In this document: piece by piece, positions 1-12,575 of the stretch
Position numbering within the stretch: position 1 is the stretch's first letter
How the letters are laid out: each line of letters starts with the position of its first letter
Assembly (NCBI GenBank): GCA_018105865.1
Contig: CM030862.1
Span: forward strand, 11,835,474-11,899,473
Direction of reading: 5' to 3'
DNA length: 64,000 nt
DNA from: Metaphire vulgaris
Taxonomy: Eukaryota > Annelida > Clitellata > Crassiclitellata > Megascolecidae
Program-made: the position numbers and the translations under genes
Notes under the pieces: model-generated
Databases searched by the model: none
Seen by the model: only the letters and a program-made list of their open reading frames with translations
What the model was told of the DNA's origin: nothing

Positions 1-650
1 CATGGCAAAAGTGGCCAAAGGTAAGAGTGCTTTACAAAACTACATATACCCGATGGTGAATAAGTAAGTCTTAAGATTACGTAGAAAAATTATATATAAA
101 TGTTCATGATGAAATTATGGTTTTCTATCGATTATGGATTGTTTTGATCGATTTATGCCAAAGCCAGGAGGGCCTCTATATAAAGGCTACATTTAATTAA
201 ATTATATCGATTTAAGTCATCATCATCATCATCAAGTTATCCAGCTCATTATGGCAATAGCTAGACACAAAACTTTTCCATTTATCTTTTCTTGTTAATC
301 TCATTCCATCTATTATTGTCATTTGAAAAATTATATTTAAATGCCTTCTTTGATGTTATCCATCCACTTTTTCCTGGTCTTCCTCTTCCTCTTTTTCCTT
401 CTTTGTATGTGTAGAGTGCTTTATATGGGAGTCTTTTGTTCATTCTATTTACATGTCCATACCATCTAAGTCTTCTTCTTCTGATTTTATCTATTATTGT
501 CTCTTTCATTCCCAGTCTTTTCCTGATGTCTTCATTTCTTATTCTTTGTAATTTACTTACTCCCAATATCTTTCTCAAACAACTCATTTCTGTCACCAAT
601 TGATTTAAGTAGTTTACTTAAATACATTTGCAATTTTTGTTGTTCTAAAG
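1..650. other. 5' edge of window, intron or intergenic, with LINE remnant
   Basis: No exon of a host gene is recognised before the acceptor at about 650. The stretch is AT-rich, with a short CAT run at about 217-234 and a reverse-strand LINE remnant at 282-599. It is probably the intron preceding the terminal exon that starts near 651. Confidence 0.5.
282..599 (-). mobile_element. Non-LTR retrotransposon fragment (C-terminal tail of a reverse transcriptase ORF)
   Basis: The reverse strand encodes about 100 residues with the motif RRRRLRWYGHVNRM followed by a basic GRGRPGKS stretch. LRWYGHV-R-M is typical of the extreme C-terminus of animal non-LTR retrotransposon polyproteins, downstream of the reverse transcriptase core. 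Nothing upstream of it (higher coordinates) resembles the catalytic domain, so this is a 5'-truncated remnant. It is not the same family as the CR1-like copy at 26450-28930. Confidence 0.7.
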
Positions 651-1620
651 CAACATCGTCGGTCAGTTTGACGACGGTTGGTCAAGCGGCAGTAGCTGCA
701 GATCATTTGCCAAACGGCTGCCAGATGTCAGTGCACAGAAGGGCGGTACGGAGCCGTGCCACAGTGTCAGGCCTGGCTGTGTTACTCCGACAGTCGAGCA
801 TCGGGCGGACGGTGAAGCGTTGAATGAGAATAACTTGTATTTCGGAATGCAGTCGGATGGATCTGCCCACTACAACATCTCGAAACTCAAGACCGGTCCA
901 CGGATAGTGGGCCAAGACCCACCGAAGGAAACGAAGCCATCTCCAACACTGAATCTGCCGAGTCGTGAGGTTTTTAGCGACGGCGAGGGGCTTTCGTCGT
1001 CGAAATTTGCTTCGGGTAAAAAAATCGGTTCTGTCGACGGAGAAAAGCTGTTTCAGAGACAGAATTCGATTTCTAAGACGAACAGAACGGAGCTTTCGTC
1101 GGCTCCGACTACCGTTCCTACAATGTCGGTCAAGGTATTACCTGACAAATTCGCGTCTACCAAAGTGACAGATTATCACTTTTCACCTTCAGGGCTGAGC
1201 CTTGACGCACAGAACATTACTACTCGATCGGTCTCATCCTCAGTTGCTCAGACGACGAATTTAAGATACGAGGTTGCTAGGAGCACCATGGCAACAGATC
1301 CCAGGATTGCCGCGGTAACGACGAGAAAGACCGTCGCCGAGGTAAGCAGAAGCTCGCCTCCGGTTTCCAGAGCGAAACAGCCGAGTTATGTTGGCTACAG
1401 TTACACAAGTCTCCGAGAACAACTTCTGACCGGCAACATGTCCGATGTCGGTCCACTTACGAATCTCAAGTCTGCGTCTGCGAACAGCTTGAGTCTCTCG
1501 TATCCAAATTTCGCTTTGTCGACCGGCGGGTCGGACGCTCAGAGCCTACCGAAGTTCACTTTCCACCAAGTCTTTCGCGACTTCGTCACTGAGCCAGATT
1601 CCTTCTATTTCGAACAGTGA
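651..1620 (+). CDS. Terminal coding exon of an unrecognised serine/threonine-rich protein
   Basis: An open frame runs from a splice acceptor (TTGTTGTTCTAAAG just before 651) to a TGA at 1618-1620, about 323 residues. An in-frame TAA lies immediately upstream of the acceptor, so the exon cannot begin earlier. The protein is rich in Ser, Thr and basic residues, with no membrane segment, no cysteine pattern and no domain that I recognise; it looks intrinsically disordered. It starts with NIVGQFDDGWSSGSS and ends with DSFYFEQ. Base composition is more GC-rich than the surrounding DNA, as in the other real exons here. Polyadenylation signals follow at 1937 and 2017. The rest of the gene lies to the left of the window. 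Function is unknown. Confidence 0.7.
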
Positions 1621-2050
1621 CGCAAAGGGAATGGAAAAGTGGAGTGGAAAGGCTCCTTCGGACAGTTCTTCGGCGTCTCGTTCGACCGCGGAGACCCTGT
1701 CGTCGAATCTCGGAAAATTTACGGCGAATCGCAAGTTTTCCAGAAGCGATTCGACGCCTTCGTCTTAGCGTTGTAATTGTAACTGAACGTAAACGGGGTT
1801 TACCGGTACATACGATGAAGATATTTATTTTATTCGATTAATTATCGAGGCTTCAGTTTTGTAAAGTCTAATGGCCAGCAACCAGACATTCTGTAAAATC
1901 CGATTTTATCCCAAGAACGGCAATGCCTTAAAATGGAATAAATTGATTTTCTTACAGCAATTGTAATGTAATTCATTTTTGTAGTTTATTTTGTCGGAAA
2001 TTAAGCTTTTGTTCTGAATAAAAATTGAAAGTAGAACTTTAATTTTAATT
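1621..2050 (+). other. 3' UTR and polyadenylation signals of the 651-1620 gene
   Basis: AATAAA hexamers occur at 1937-1942 and 2017-2022 after the TGA. AT content rises sharply after the stop, as expected for a 3' UTR. Confidence 0.6.
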
Positions 2051-4188
2051 CTACAAATGCCAGTGATCGATGCTTAACAGATTTGTATTTCCTGAATGCA
2101 TTGTTGTTGGCAATTACTGGTACATTAGCTTTCTTAAACCTGTAAGCTCAAGATTTTGCCATTCTGCAAATGTGTGCCAATGACTGTTGCCTAAATTCCA
2201 TTAACGTGAGATATATGTTATTATTTTGTTACTGTGTTTCAGCTTATTTTGTAAAATGTATCATTGATATTGTATTTTTTGTATCATTTTCATATTCTGC
2301 ACATTCTTTCCTTTGAAACTTTTATTATTCACGTTGATTTCTGTAACTCTCATCATCTACAGTAAATATTGAAACTACTGGTAATTAAATGAATATTCAT
2401 TAATGTGTAACTAGCATGAATATTCATAAATGTTCAGCATAATGTAATTTTAGTCCAATTCTATAGGTAATGTCAATTACAGTAATTTATTACTGGCAGT
2501 TTTAATGGGTCATTTGAATAAATACACTCAGTATTCAGTTACAGTTCAAATGTATAATGTCTTGTTTTAATCTACCTGAAAGAAATCTATTTGATGTCAT
2601 GGCTTAGATTTTTAGCTTTAATATAAGGAGCAGATTGCAAGAATCTGTATTCTTTATTTTTTAAAACTCCCTCTTGTTTGAAGTTGTGTTCATAGTTGCA
2701 AATGACACATTAAAACTTGTTCAGATGTTTCCATTCTCTTGCTTATTTTTCATCATTCAGGTGTCATCATGGTTTGGGGCGCTCCATTAATGATGGAGAC
2801 AATTGTTGGGCAATTTTTGACCACTCTCCCTTGTCAACAACTGTCAACTTCATTGACCCCCTATAATTATGTCAAAAACTTTTGACCACCCCACCCTAAG
2901 ATCAGTGACGGGTCCCCTTAGAAAGTTTGGAATGTTATTATTCTTTTGTGCAGTGATGTCCCCATTTCCCCACTTTTTGCTCATCAAGTGTCAAAATGAT
3001 TACCTTTTTTACTTTTCAGGCTTTTCTTCGTTGTAATAAATAGTATTCCATGAAATTTCCTATATTTTTTTATTATTTGTAAAAAGTGAAATTGTTGACA
3101 TCAACTTCTCTTGACTTCCCTCCCCTTGTCAACAAGTGTCAAAGTTTTTTCAAACCCCCTCCACTATTTTGTTGACGTAATTAATTGACAACCCTTTGGA
3201 CATTACAGCTGTGGAGGAAACGATATTTTGAAGAGAAATGCTTTTGGTGGAAAAATGTATTCTAATTCTTAGTACTTAAGCCTAACCATTAATTTTGAAC
3301 ACTGGTACATTAAAAACAGATTTTTTAATTCAGTAAAATTGTTGACAAAAGCCAATGACTATCAAAGAGTATCTTCAATACTGAAGTGAATTGTCTGATA
3401 AAGCGCTATTATAAGTCATAAAATTTGGTGCAGCTAAAGTGACCATTGGTAAGAATTGCTCTTTTTTCTGGTCTTAAATGAATTAAACAACAAAACTATG
3501 TGAAATTCTAACCTAAGACTTCTAGCGTTTCTAGAAAAGAGCCCACAAATGAACTTCATTCAAAAGTAGATTCAAACAGTTTCAGTGTCGTTGAATACAA
3601 TAGGCAATGAGTGAATGCTAGAAACAGGTGATTGGAATATTGATCGTAGACACAAAAAAACGATTACAGCTGTTCTATGCATTTTGGTGTTATGCTGCTT
3701 ATGTGTTCTTGTGATCTGGGTTGACATTCAACAAGGAGATGTGATAGGAAGGCTTTGGTCTTGTGTCCTGGTAGAACGTACCGTATGAATTCAAGTAATG
3801 ACTACAAATAACAATAATCAAGGTTAAATCTGTAAAAAATATCAGTCATCAAAGATTAGATAACAGCTTATGATAAATGCTCATTTATGACTGATAGGCT
3901 AGTAATCCTAACATGTTAAGGAAATGTTATGCAAGTAAGTAAAAATTGGTATATATATATGTTTATATATCAATCATTGGTGTAGCTACGGGGGCATACC
4001 CCTATTCGGATCGGGACCGGTCGTGAGATTCGTCCAAAACCTGGAATCACGACTATGCCACTGATAGCAATAATATTTTTGTTGCATAAATTTAATGAAG
4101 CACCGATTTCTAGCAGATAGCTTAGCATTTTAGCATTATTCGCTAACAATACAATCAATTCTGTAAAATACTGCTGATACATTTACCC

Positions 4189-4262
4189 CTGTGGTTCTCA
4201 CACAGGGCAGACCCTACTGAACCACTTTAAACCTTCTTATATTATATTATATTATTATTATA
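4189..4262 (+). repeat. CR1-like LINE 3' tail, extremely 5'-truncated copy
   Basis: The sequence GTGGTTCTCACACAGGGCAG, then a CTACTGAACCACTTTAAACC stretch, then a TATTA-type run matches the 3' end of the CR1-like element at 28850-28930 nearly base for base. Only the last 70 or so bases were copied. Confidence 0.75.
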
Positions 4263-4464
4263 TTTACATTAAATCTGGTGTGTTGGAAACTATCCTTTGT
4301 GGATCGTTCGTGGAAAGTGTACCGGAAGACACTGTGCTTGGAACCTGTGAGTTTGATCGGGCTAGAATCTTTGCAAACTGTCCATGTGGCAGTGCTGTAC
4401 AAAAAAAGATACATGCAAAGTTAATAAATTGAATGCTAATCTAAAAGCAAACTTCAGTACATAT

Positions 4465-4580
4465 ACCCCAGTGACTCACAGTAGAGGGTTCAAATCCCGG
4501 GCAGTCAGAGATTTTATTTCTTAGGCAGTCACGTGTCCCCCCCGTGGCACGGAGTGGAAGTTAAAATGGTCTGTGCGATG
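4465..4580 (+). repeat. tRNA-derived SINE-like fragment
   Basis: GGGTTCAAATCCCGGGCAG resembles a tRNA B box with its T-stem. It is followed by non-tRNA sequence. Similar B-box words occur at about 45085 and 48895. No tRNA cloverleaf could be drawn, so it is not called a tRNA gene. Confidence 0.45.
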
Positions 4581-4944
4581 TACCAAGGCTCGCTGTGCTC
4601 CGATATGTTTGCGGGCGATAATGAAGCTTCAGTAGCTGCCTGCCAAGAAGGGCTGCTATAATAAATGCCTGACAAAGCAGCCGCACACAATTATCAAACA
4701 TGTACAACAACCGGTTGATCACAGGAACACAGGGCAAGGCAGAATGGGATTGAGGAAGAGAAGCAGTTAATTGTGCTAATTGTGGGGATTAAACTTCTTG
4801 AGCTCTATAGAAATACGAAATTATTTTACTTTTATGCCATTATGTAAACATTTAGACCACTGCCCCATAATATTCCAACATAAAACATATTGAGATGTGT
4901 AATCAAACGTCAGTTGACTATGGCAAGTATTGCACTATCCCAGT

Positions 4945-4979
4945 ATTTCAGGGCAAACCCTCCTGAACCACTTTAAACC

Positions 4980-5011
<32 letters not shown>

Positions 5012-5012
5012 G

Positions 5013-5082
<70 letters not shown>

Positions 5083-5085
5083 TAA
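4945..5085 (+). repeat. CR1-like 3' tail followed by long (ATT)n microsatellite
   Basis: CAGGGCAAACCCTCCTGAAC followed by CACTTTAAACC is a diverged CR1 3' tail, and the (ATT)n array begins exactly where the LINE's own short triplet tail would. The microsatellite therefore probably grew from a LINE tail. Confidence 0.7.
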
Positions 5086-5700
5086 AGATCTGTTACTGAC
5101 TATATAAGATTAACCTGGTACTATGTATGCCAACCGCTCTGACTGCTGCCAATTGTGCACATCACCTTCACCATCTGCCAAGCAAAACAAAGAAGCAGTC
5201 TAAATGTTTGAAACTGCTTCTGTCTGTCAGACTTGGTAATGGCTAATTCGAGTGATGGTTGGTGAGATGAATATTCAGTTTGCTTTGAGGTCTCACCATC
5301 GATTGATACCCTTGAGTATTAGAAATGGTGCTATAGAAGTGCAACAGTTTAACTGACTGTATGAGATTATAATCCGATAATCACTCCACTCCACTGATCA
5401 GAAGAATGTTTATGTCCCCAGATCCACACACTGCTCTTACTCAGCGTCGGGCTTTTGCAGTGACTGGACCCTCCCTCTGCAATGCCTTGAACCCATCCAT
5501 TCGGGAATCACTTCTTACTCCATCGCTCTGCTCAATGCAAAAGCTAAAGTCTCACTACTTTACCCTGCGACTCCAATGCCAGGAGCACCTTTGAGTAGAA
5601 ATAGAAGAGGCGCTATACAAATATTACGTTACATTACAATCATGTTCATTTGACTGTTGAACAAGTTATTATGTAGCATTTCGTAGAAAAAGACTAGTTC

Positions 5701-7632
5701 TCACAGACCGCGTGTTTGGAGGTTTGGTGCCGACTGCCGAGCCAGAACCCTCTGCTTAGCAGCTTCTCTGCTGGCCCCCCACTTTCTCAGAAACTGCTTC
5801 GCCATTTCGGTGACTTCCTTGCCATCGAAAACTTCTAAAAATTAAACAAAGCGACTTACAAAAAAATACAAAAATCACTTTCACCCCACAGGACGGATAC
5901 CCTGGAACCTGGATCTTTAGTGATTTGGATTTGGTGTGCCATCGGTTGATGCTCCAGTGCATTCCAGTGGTGCTATAGAAGTTTAAGATTAGATTAGATT
6001 AGATTTGTCACCTGGAGTAGACCTGGAGTAGGGGGGGGGATATGTTGAGCTTGGGGGGTGTAGTTGTTGGGGAAGTGTAGCAGTGGAGGATGTAGTGGTG
6101 GGGGGATGTAGCAGTAGGGGGGATGCAGTTGGGCAGTGGGAGGAAATCCCCCTTCCCCCTACAAATCGCACCCTGACAGTACCCACATAGGATTGACTTG
6201 TATGATGTCATTATGACGTCTGCATTGGCCAAAGAAGAGCAAGACTGTGCATAGATATAAATAATAATATTAATTAATTAATTAATAATAATAGATTAGT
6301 AATAAATTCAAATACGTGCCGAGATGAGGCGCCACGACTATTATCTGATCCCGATATCTCGCACATTGGCAGAGAGGGTTGTTGCTTAGGTCGATCGTGG
6401 CGAGATATATCCACGACGACGCTGTCAGTTGAGCAGTCTCCTTTATGTCTGACAGTTGATTGTCAGCAGCATACAGCTGTGTCAATTGTGTCAGGCACTT
6501 GAGGTCTGCCAGAGAAGTCAACCGATTTCCAGACACATTTAATACAGTAAGGCTGTTCTACAACAATATTTTAGGTACATTTTACAATGAAAAATCAAAA
6601 TAAAACAAATAACCACATAAAACAGATGCATAGGCAATGAGTGAGTAATTCAAGCAAATGCGCATGCACATACACACACACACACACACGCACAGCCAGG
6701 GACTTATCACAGAGGCCCTGATCATGTCTGCTATAAAGAATTTTATAGGAAAATGTTTGCATTTGTAATCTTAACCTTAACCCGTCTGCTCCAGCAATCC
6801 GTACAACCAATATGCTACGAATCCAACACATCAGCGCTTTACAGGATCAAGGGGTTAAGCAAAGTCAGTGTTTTATCCAGATCTATTAAGGGGAATACCC
6901 CTCCTCAAAAAAACCCTCAACCCCCCACCCTCCACAAATCCACACACACAAATCCCAGCACTGACACAAACTTTTTACATTGAACTGTGTCTCAATCTTC
7001 CCCTCCAGCCAAGTCAATTCCCGCCCCCGCCCCCACCCCCAAAGGCCTGGGGTCTGGATAAAACACTGAGCAAAGTCATTCTTACTGCAATCAGTCCAAT
7101 TGAACGCGGGTCAAAGAGTAACTTCTCCCCAGGTTCCAGTTTCTGATTTTCGATATGCAATTCACGAAGATTCATCAGGTTCTCCAGGCCTTCGACCACC
7201 ACAATGTTGTTGCCGCCAACAAAACTATTTTTAAAAAAACATCCGGATTAAATTTCAACATGTATAATTATTCCCAGACTTTCAGTCACAACCACAACCA
7301 TAGAAAAGTGCAAAAAATTCTGATAACATAAGCATTCATTCTTGATCAAAGAGTAAAAATGTATCCAGGTAAGATGTTACTTTGACATAGATTTTACAAA
7401 GGCAGCAAAACTGTATAAACATAGATATTATAACATCAGTAAAAGAAATATTTGTCTCAATTTTCTGAATGCCTAACTATATTGCTAACTTTCTTCCTCT
7501 CTATCTCTCTCTCTCTCTCTCCCTACCTGTGCCTCCCTCTCCCTCTCCTCTCTCCATCCATCTGTCTGTATGTCTCTATACACATAATGTCTCTTTATGT
7601 ATCAGCAATTATATATTGTCTCTCACTGCTGT

Positions 7633-7665
<33 letters not shown>

Positions 7666-8511
7666 GTTCATATTCATGTCTGTCAAAGAGCAACATCTGT
7701 CTCTCACAGCTTTGTTAACTTCTGAAGTGAGGTCAGATTTTCCAGCCTGGTGATGCCATTGTTCTGAAGATAGAGGTGAGTAAGAAGTGAATTGTGACTG
7801 AGATTTGGAACCCTTTTCAATTGGTTGTCGTAGAGATACAGAACGGTCAGATGCGGACAGTTTGTCAAGTCATCGCCCTCAAAACATAGAAAATGCGCAC
7901 AAAGTAAATTTCTCACAAAAGGGATAATTATCTAAAGATCTCAAAATATCAATTGTACAGAATGCATATCATGAATAACTATTTATGTTGCAATATTCTA
8001 TTTTTAAAATTCTAGAGGTCAACCGTAAAACTTGCTCTTTGATGCACAGAGATGGCTGATAAAACAATCAGTCAAAATATTGATATTAAATCATGATGCA
8101 TGACTGAATAAAACTATGAATATTACTATGCTGCTATGAAAATCTAGTCTTAAAAAGTACATGTTTGGCTTGACCCATCCCCTGATATTGCCCCATTGCC
8201 AAATTGACAGACCTTTCCAGGCTAACCTGGCTTTAACTCGGATTGAATTTGGTGTCCCTTCAGTTGATGTCCAAGGCATTAAGATTGTGGAGCTACACTT
8301 ATTAATATATAGTTTGATAGATTGAAATCCTATGCAAATGGTACAGCCATATCCTCCTGAACACAGCAGCACTCACAATTTCATCGATATGTTTCCCTTC
8401 GAGATAAAGATGCGTCAACCGGCGCAGGAAATGTCGCAAACTCTCTTCGCGCTTCTTCTTCGTGTATCCAGATGTTCTCCGGGCGATGAAGTCTAGCGTC
8501 AGTTTTACCAT
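5701..8511 (-). CDS. PPP1R42: Protein phosphatase 1 regulatory subunit 42-like leucine-rich repeat protein (five coding exons)
   Basis: Coding exons (reverse strand) are 8511-8377, 7877-7708, 7224-7086, 6557-6320 and 5834-5701; they join in phase to about 271 residues. The human protein is about 309. The start MVKLTLDFIARR matches vertebrate PPP1R42 (LRRC67), as do the SDS22-type repeats (LTVLYLYDNQL, LTHLYLQNN), the hallmark GEKLLFDPR block and DGKEV near the end. The family binds PP1 and is associated with centrosomes and testis microtubules. The exon 1 donor (GTGAGT), exon 2 donor (GTGAGA) and exon 3 donor (GTAAGA) are ordinary. Joining exons 4 and 5 in frame requires a GC donor at 6319-6318, giving HLEVFDGKEV, which aligns without gaps to the family. 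The C-terminus is shorter than in vertebrates. Confidence 0.92.
6003..6178 (+). mobile_element. hAT-like MITE, second copy of the 45954-46131 family
   Basis: This G-rich segment shares with 45954-46131 the run of GATGTAG/GTGTAGCAGT words and the right end CAAATCGCACCCTG. The left end is eroded. It lies in the last intron of PPP1R42, in the sense opposite to the gene. Confidence 0.6.
6778..6857. mobile_element. TTAA-flanked MITE, divergent family
   Basis: The segment begins TTAACCCGTCTGCTCC and ends AAGGGGTTAA, the TTAA-CCC...GGG-TTAA architecture of piggyBac-type non-autonomous elements. Its interior differs from the 80-bp family found elsewhere in the window. Confidence 0.45.
7498..7665. 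repeat. (CT)n and (TGTC)n simple repeats in a PPP1R42 intron
   Basis: A pyrimidine-rich run (about 7498-7560) is followed by a TGTC tetranucleotide array at about 7634-7663, within the intron between coding exons 2 and 3. Confidence 0.8.
8143..8305 (+). repeat. SINE-like repeat, copy A
   Basis: The sequence from TACATGTTTGGCTTGACCCA through the CTTTCCAGGCTAACCTGGCT segment to AGTTGATG and GTGGAGCTAC is matched along its length by 43978-44150. Other copies of the 3' part, ending in GGTGCTATAGAAGTTTA or a close variant, lie at 5880-5985, 5250-5345, 9285-9415 and 31195-31270. Internal promoter boxes are not clear. Confidence 0.5.
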
Positions 8512-9814
<1,303 letters not shown>

Positions 9815-12575
9815 ATGATGGATTCTAGGAAGGCACCGTCGAGTAATCCGTTCAGTCCCGTCTCTTCTGCGCCTGCGCCGTCGTCGACGGGGGTCGGAGT
9901 GGCAGACAGTGGTGCTGGCGGTGGAACTGGCAGTGGCCCCGATGATCCTGAGGTAACATGGTGGTGTCGAATCCTGATACGGGTGATCGCTTCGATCGTC
10001 GGTGCCGGTCAGAATTTCATGGAATATTTCGCTTTAATATTCGTAGATTTGTCGACTTGCTATTGGCAATAAAGTAAAAAAAACAAAATAAAAAAAAAAT
10101 GGGTGGAATGTAGATTTAACTGTCTGAATGAGTTCTATAGCGTCATTTTATTAATGCATTTGGCATAGGTTGATGATCGCTTCGAAATGGAATCGTAATC
10201 CCAGAGCAGGTCCAGTAGAATGCGATTGGTTGAGCTAGCCCTTGACCCTTGACATAACCTCAACCCAGATATGGATACATCAGACACACAATGTTATAGC
10301 TAGTGATATCAATGCAGAATAGGATAAAGACGTGGATATAGATATATAATGGTGTTGATGTGGATGAGATGGATGGGCAGCCCGCACAATAGACACTGCC
10401 ATAATAAAATGCATTAATGCGTGAATTGACCGACGGCACATGATACAGGCACATGATACGTTTAGTTACAACTCATATATTTTAAAATGTGGGAAGGCCT
10501 GCTGGTGAATTTAATTGGATGTCTGTACCAAGACTTTTTATCTTTTATATTTCCGTTTGTACTGAATTTTGTTCTGTTTAGTTAACGGCTCGATTTGAAT
10601 CTCTGCTTTTCGTTTTTGCTTTTTGTGCAGACATGCAAATGAAATTAGATCAGCATGTCACGCTATTTTTGACAGTGTTTACCACCCACTTTTGTCACAA
10701 CCTGTCACAAATCTCAGCCCCCCCCCATTAAAGTGTCTTTCATAAATTGCATCAGATGTGTTTATTAAGTTAGTGCTTTAAGTGCATGCCGGATTATTTA
10801 CCGACATTCTTTCAGTGATTTCTTTGCGTTGTGTCTATCGTTTCAGTTGCGTTTGCTTTGGGTGTTATGGCATGCGTTAGTATTTCGCCGCTATGCATTG
10901 TTGCCGGAATATTACAGATGTAAGCAAAAACTGAAGTTCTCTGTTCTTATCGATCATGATATGTTGATTACTGCTTTGCTTTGCTTCACAAAAGGAACTG
11001 TTGAGAACAGTCTGATATCATGCAATTTATGTTGCTAATTTCTTTCTTTAACTTGATACCTGTAATTATTGCATATATATATATATATAATTATTGCATT
11101 ATATATATATATACATATATGTATATATACAATATATATACATATATACAGTGTATATATATATATACTTAAAACTACATATATATATATATACATATTT
11201 GTGTGTATATATATATATACATATATACAGTGTATATATATATACAGTGTATATATACAGTATATATTTGTGTGCATTGACAGACTGACTCACTTAAAAC
11301 TACTATAGATTGTTGTGTGAGTGTGTAGGTGTGTGGGAAAAATCTGTTGTTATTATATAATGGAGATATGGATTCATGATGGGATATATAGAGATATAGA
11401 TGCAGCATTATGCGGTGATGTAGTGTAGTGGTTATTGCGTATATGTTTTCCTGTTGATTTAGGATTTCAGCGTTCGTTCTGCTCGTCTTCGAAGCACCCT
11501 TTTGTTGCCAGTTCATAGAAATTACAAAACCTATAGCGTTGTTTGCAGAACGGCGATCTTTCCTTCAGAAAGCGTTCATCTACGGAGCGTAAGACATGAA
11601 CATTCTTAATGTCAGACGTTGATCTAATTAATCTATGAGTTCATTTATTGGCACACAGTTTGGCAGAATTTTGTCCGTACGTTGCAAAATTTCAGACGCT
11701 AAAATAATATGCCGTTTAGCTTACGGAAACCAATGCATTAAGCAACATTTGCACTGATGAATGTTGTTGTTCAGCACTGCAGCCTTTAGCTCTGTACATA
11801 TTACGATAACAATTATTAAATGATATTTACGACCAATTAAATTACGTTTTTACTTTGTAACTCATCAAATTGTAGTGTTTCACTATTGTTAGAGAACTAT
11901 TGATATATGTGATGGAGTAGGGAGGGATGGTTGTGTCAGAAGTGGATAAAAATTGTATTTTAGATATAAAACTCAGTAGAAGACATTTGTGATGGTGCCA
12001 AAAGTCAGTGCGGCCTATTTGAGGCTATTTCACCAGAAAATTCCTCAGTACAGTTGTTTTTTTACCATAATTATGTAACTTAATGTACAGGGTGGCGCAA
12101 AAAAACCAGACTATATTAAATGCAAACCTAAATGTGACTAGTCCGGTTTTTTTTGTACCGCTCTGTATTATGTCTTTGCAGGATTGCTATTCCACCTGTG
12201 TTTATGTGTTTTGGGCCGAGCACTATCGTTGGTTCCGGCCTAATATTCGCCATCGGGGTCGTGTACGGCCTCATGTCACTCGGCCGAAAGTGAGTCTTGA
12301 GCAAGCAGCATGCTTCATTTCAAATCTAGATTTTAAACAAATTTTGTTCGACTTTTGAAATAGTAGATCGACTGTTTTGATTTATTCATAATTAATTAAT
12401 TAATTAATTAATTAAAACGTGTTTTTTCGTGTTTTCTATTTTAACTGGACTCCCTGTAATTTCTTGGTTGGGCTGTTGTGGCTATTTCAGAGCGGACAGG
12501 GGAACCATGTTGGCCAGAGCATCGGGCGAAGAAGACAAAATCGAAATCGTGCCACATGACCAGCTCAAGCGCTAG
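9815..12575 (+). CDS. CACFD1: Calcium channel flower homolog (five coding exons)
   Basis: Exons 9815-10007, 10847-10919, 11463-11588, 12182-12289 and 12491-12575 join in phase to about 194 residues. Flower is a small multi-pass protein of synaptic vesicles and plasma membrane, linked to Ca2+-dependent endocytosis and cell competition. Exon 1 gives a Gly/Ser/Pro-rich N-terminus, then [13 protein letters not shown], the family's first membrane segment. Exon 2 gives [13 protein letters not shown]. Exon 3 gives [11 protein letters not shown], the acidic signature also seen in vertebrate flower, with its conserved Glu. Exon 4 gives [19 protein letters not shown]. The short tail ends HDQLKR. ATG 9818 directly follows ATG 9815; either could start. 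All donors are GT (GTCAG, GTAAG, GTAAG, GTGAG). A mariner-like MITE lies just upstream of exon 4. Confidence 0.94.
11070..11268. repeat. AT-dinucleotide/TATACAGTG repeat in flower intron 2
   Basis: Runs of (TA)n are interspersed with ACATATATACAGTGTATA units that can form hairpins. Reading frames made of Tyr and Ile on both strands are by-products. Confidence 0.85.
12086..12167. mobile_element. Mariner-like MITE in flower intron 3
   Basis: A 78-bp near-palindrome (12088-12165) starts CAGGGTGGCGCAAAAA and ends with the inverted counterpart ...TTTTTGTACCGCTCTG. It is flanked by TA on both sides (12086-87 and 12166-67), the target duplication of Tc1/mariner elements. A second copy lies at 59974-60050 and fragments near 60339 and 60560. 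The element ends only 16 bp before the start of flower exon 4. Confidence 0.75.

Larger units (their letters stand above)
2051..5700. other. Intergenic repeat-rich stretch
   Basis: No gene is recognised. 2815-2930 and 3090-3200 hold two related segments with TTGTCAACAA-CTGTCAA words in C-rich surroundings, and a third similar one lies at 10660-10740. 3976-4075 looks like a decayed hAT-like MITE. CR1 tails lie at 4189-4260 and 4945-5085, and a tRNA-like B box at about 4490. 5250-5345 carries a SINE-type tail ending in GTGCTATAGAAGT. Confidence 0.5.

Noticed and set aside
11035..11308. Tyr/Ile-rich open frames on both strands
   Set aside because: Translations of AT-dinucleotide repeats in a flower intron.
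11411..11440. Possible tRNA gene (TAGTGTAGTGGTTATTGCG) in flower intron 2
   Set aside because: Only an A-box-like word; no B box or cloverleaf follows before exon 3.
12083..12358. 91-residue open frame across 12083-12358 starting MYRVAQKNQ
   Set aside because: It reads the mariner-like MITE end and then flower exon 4 in the wrong frame.
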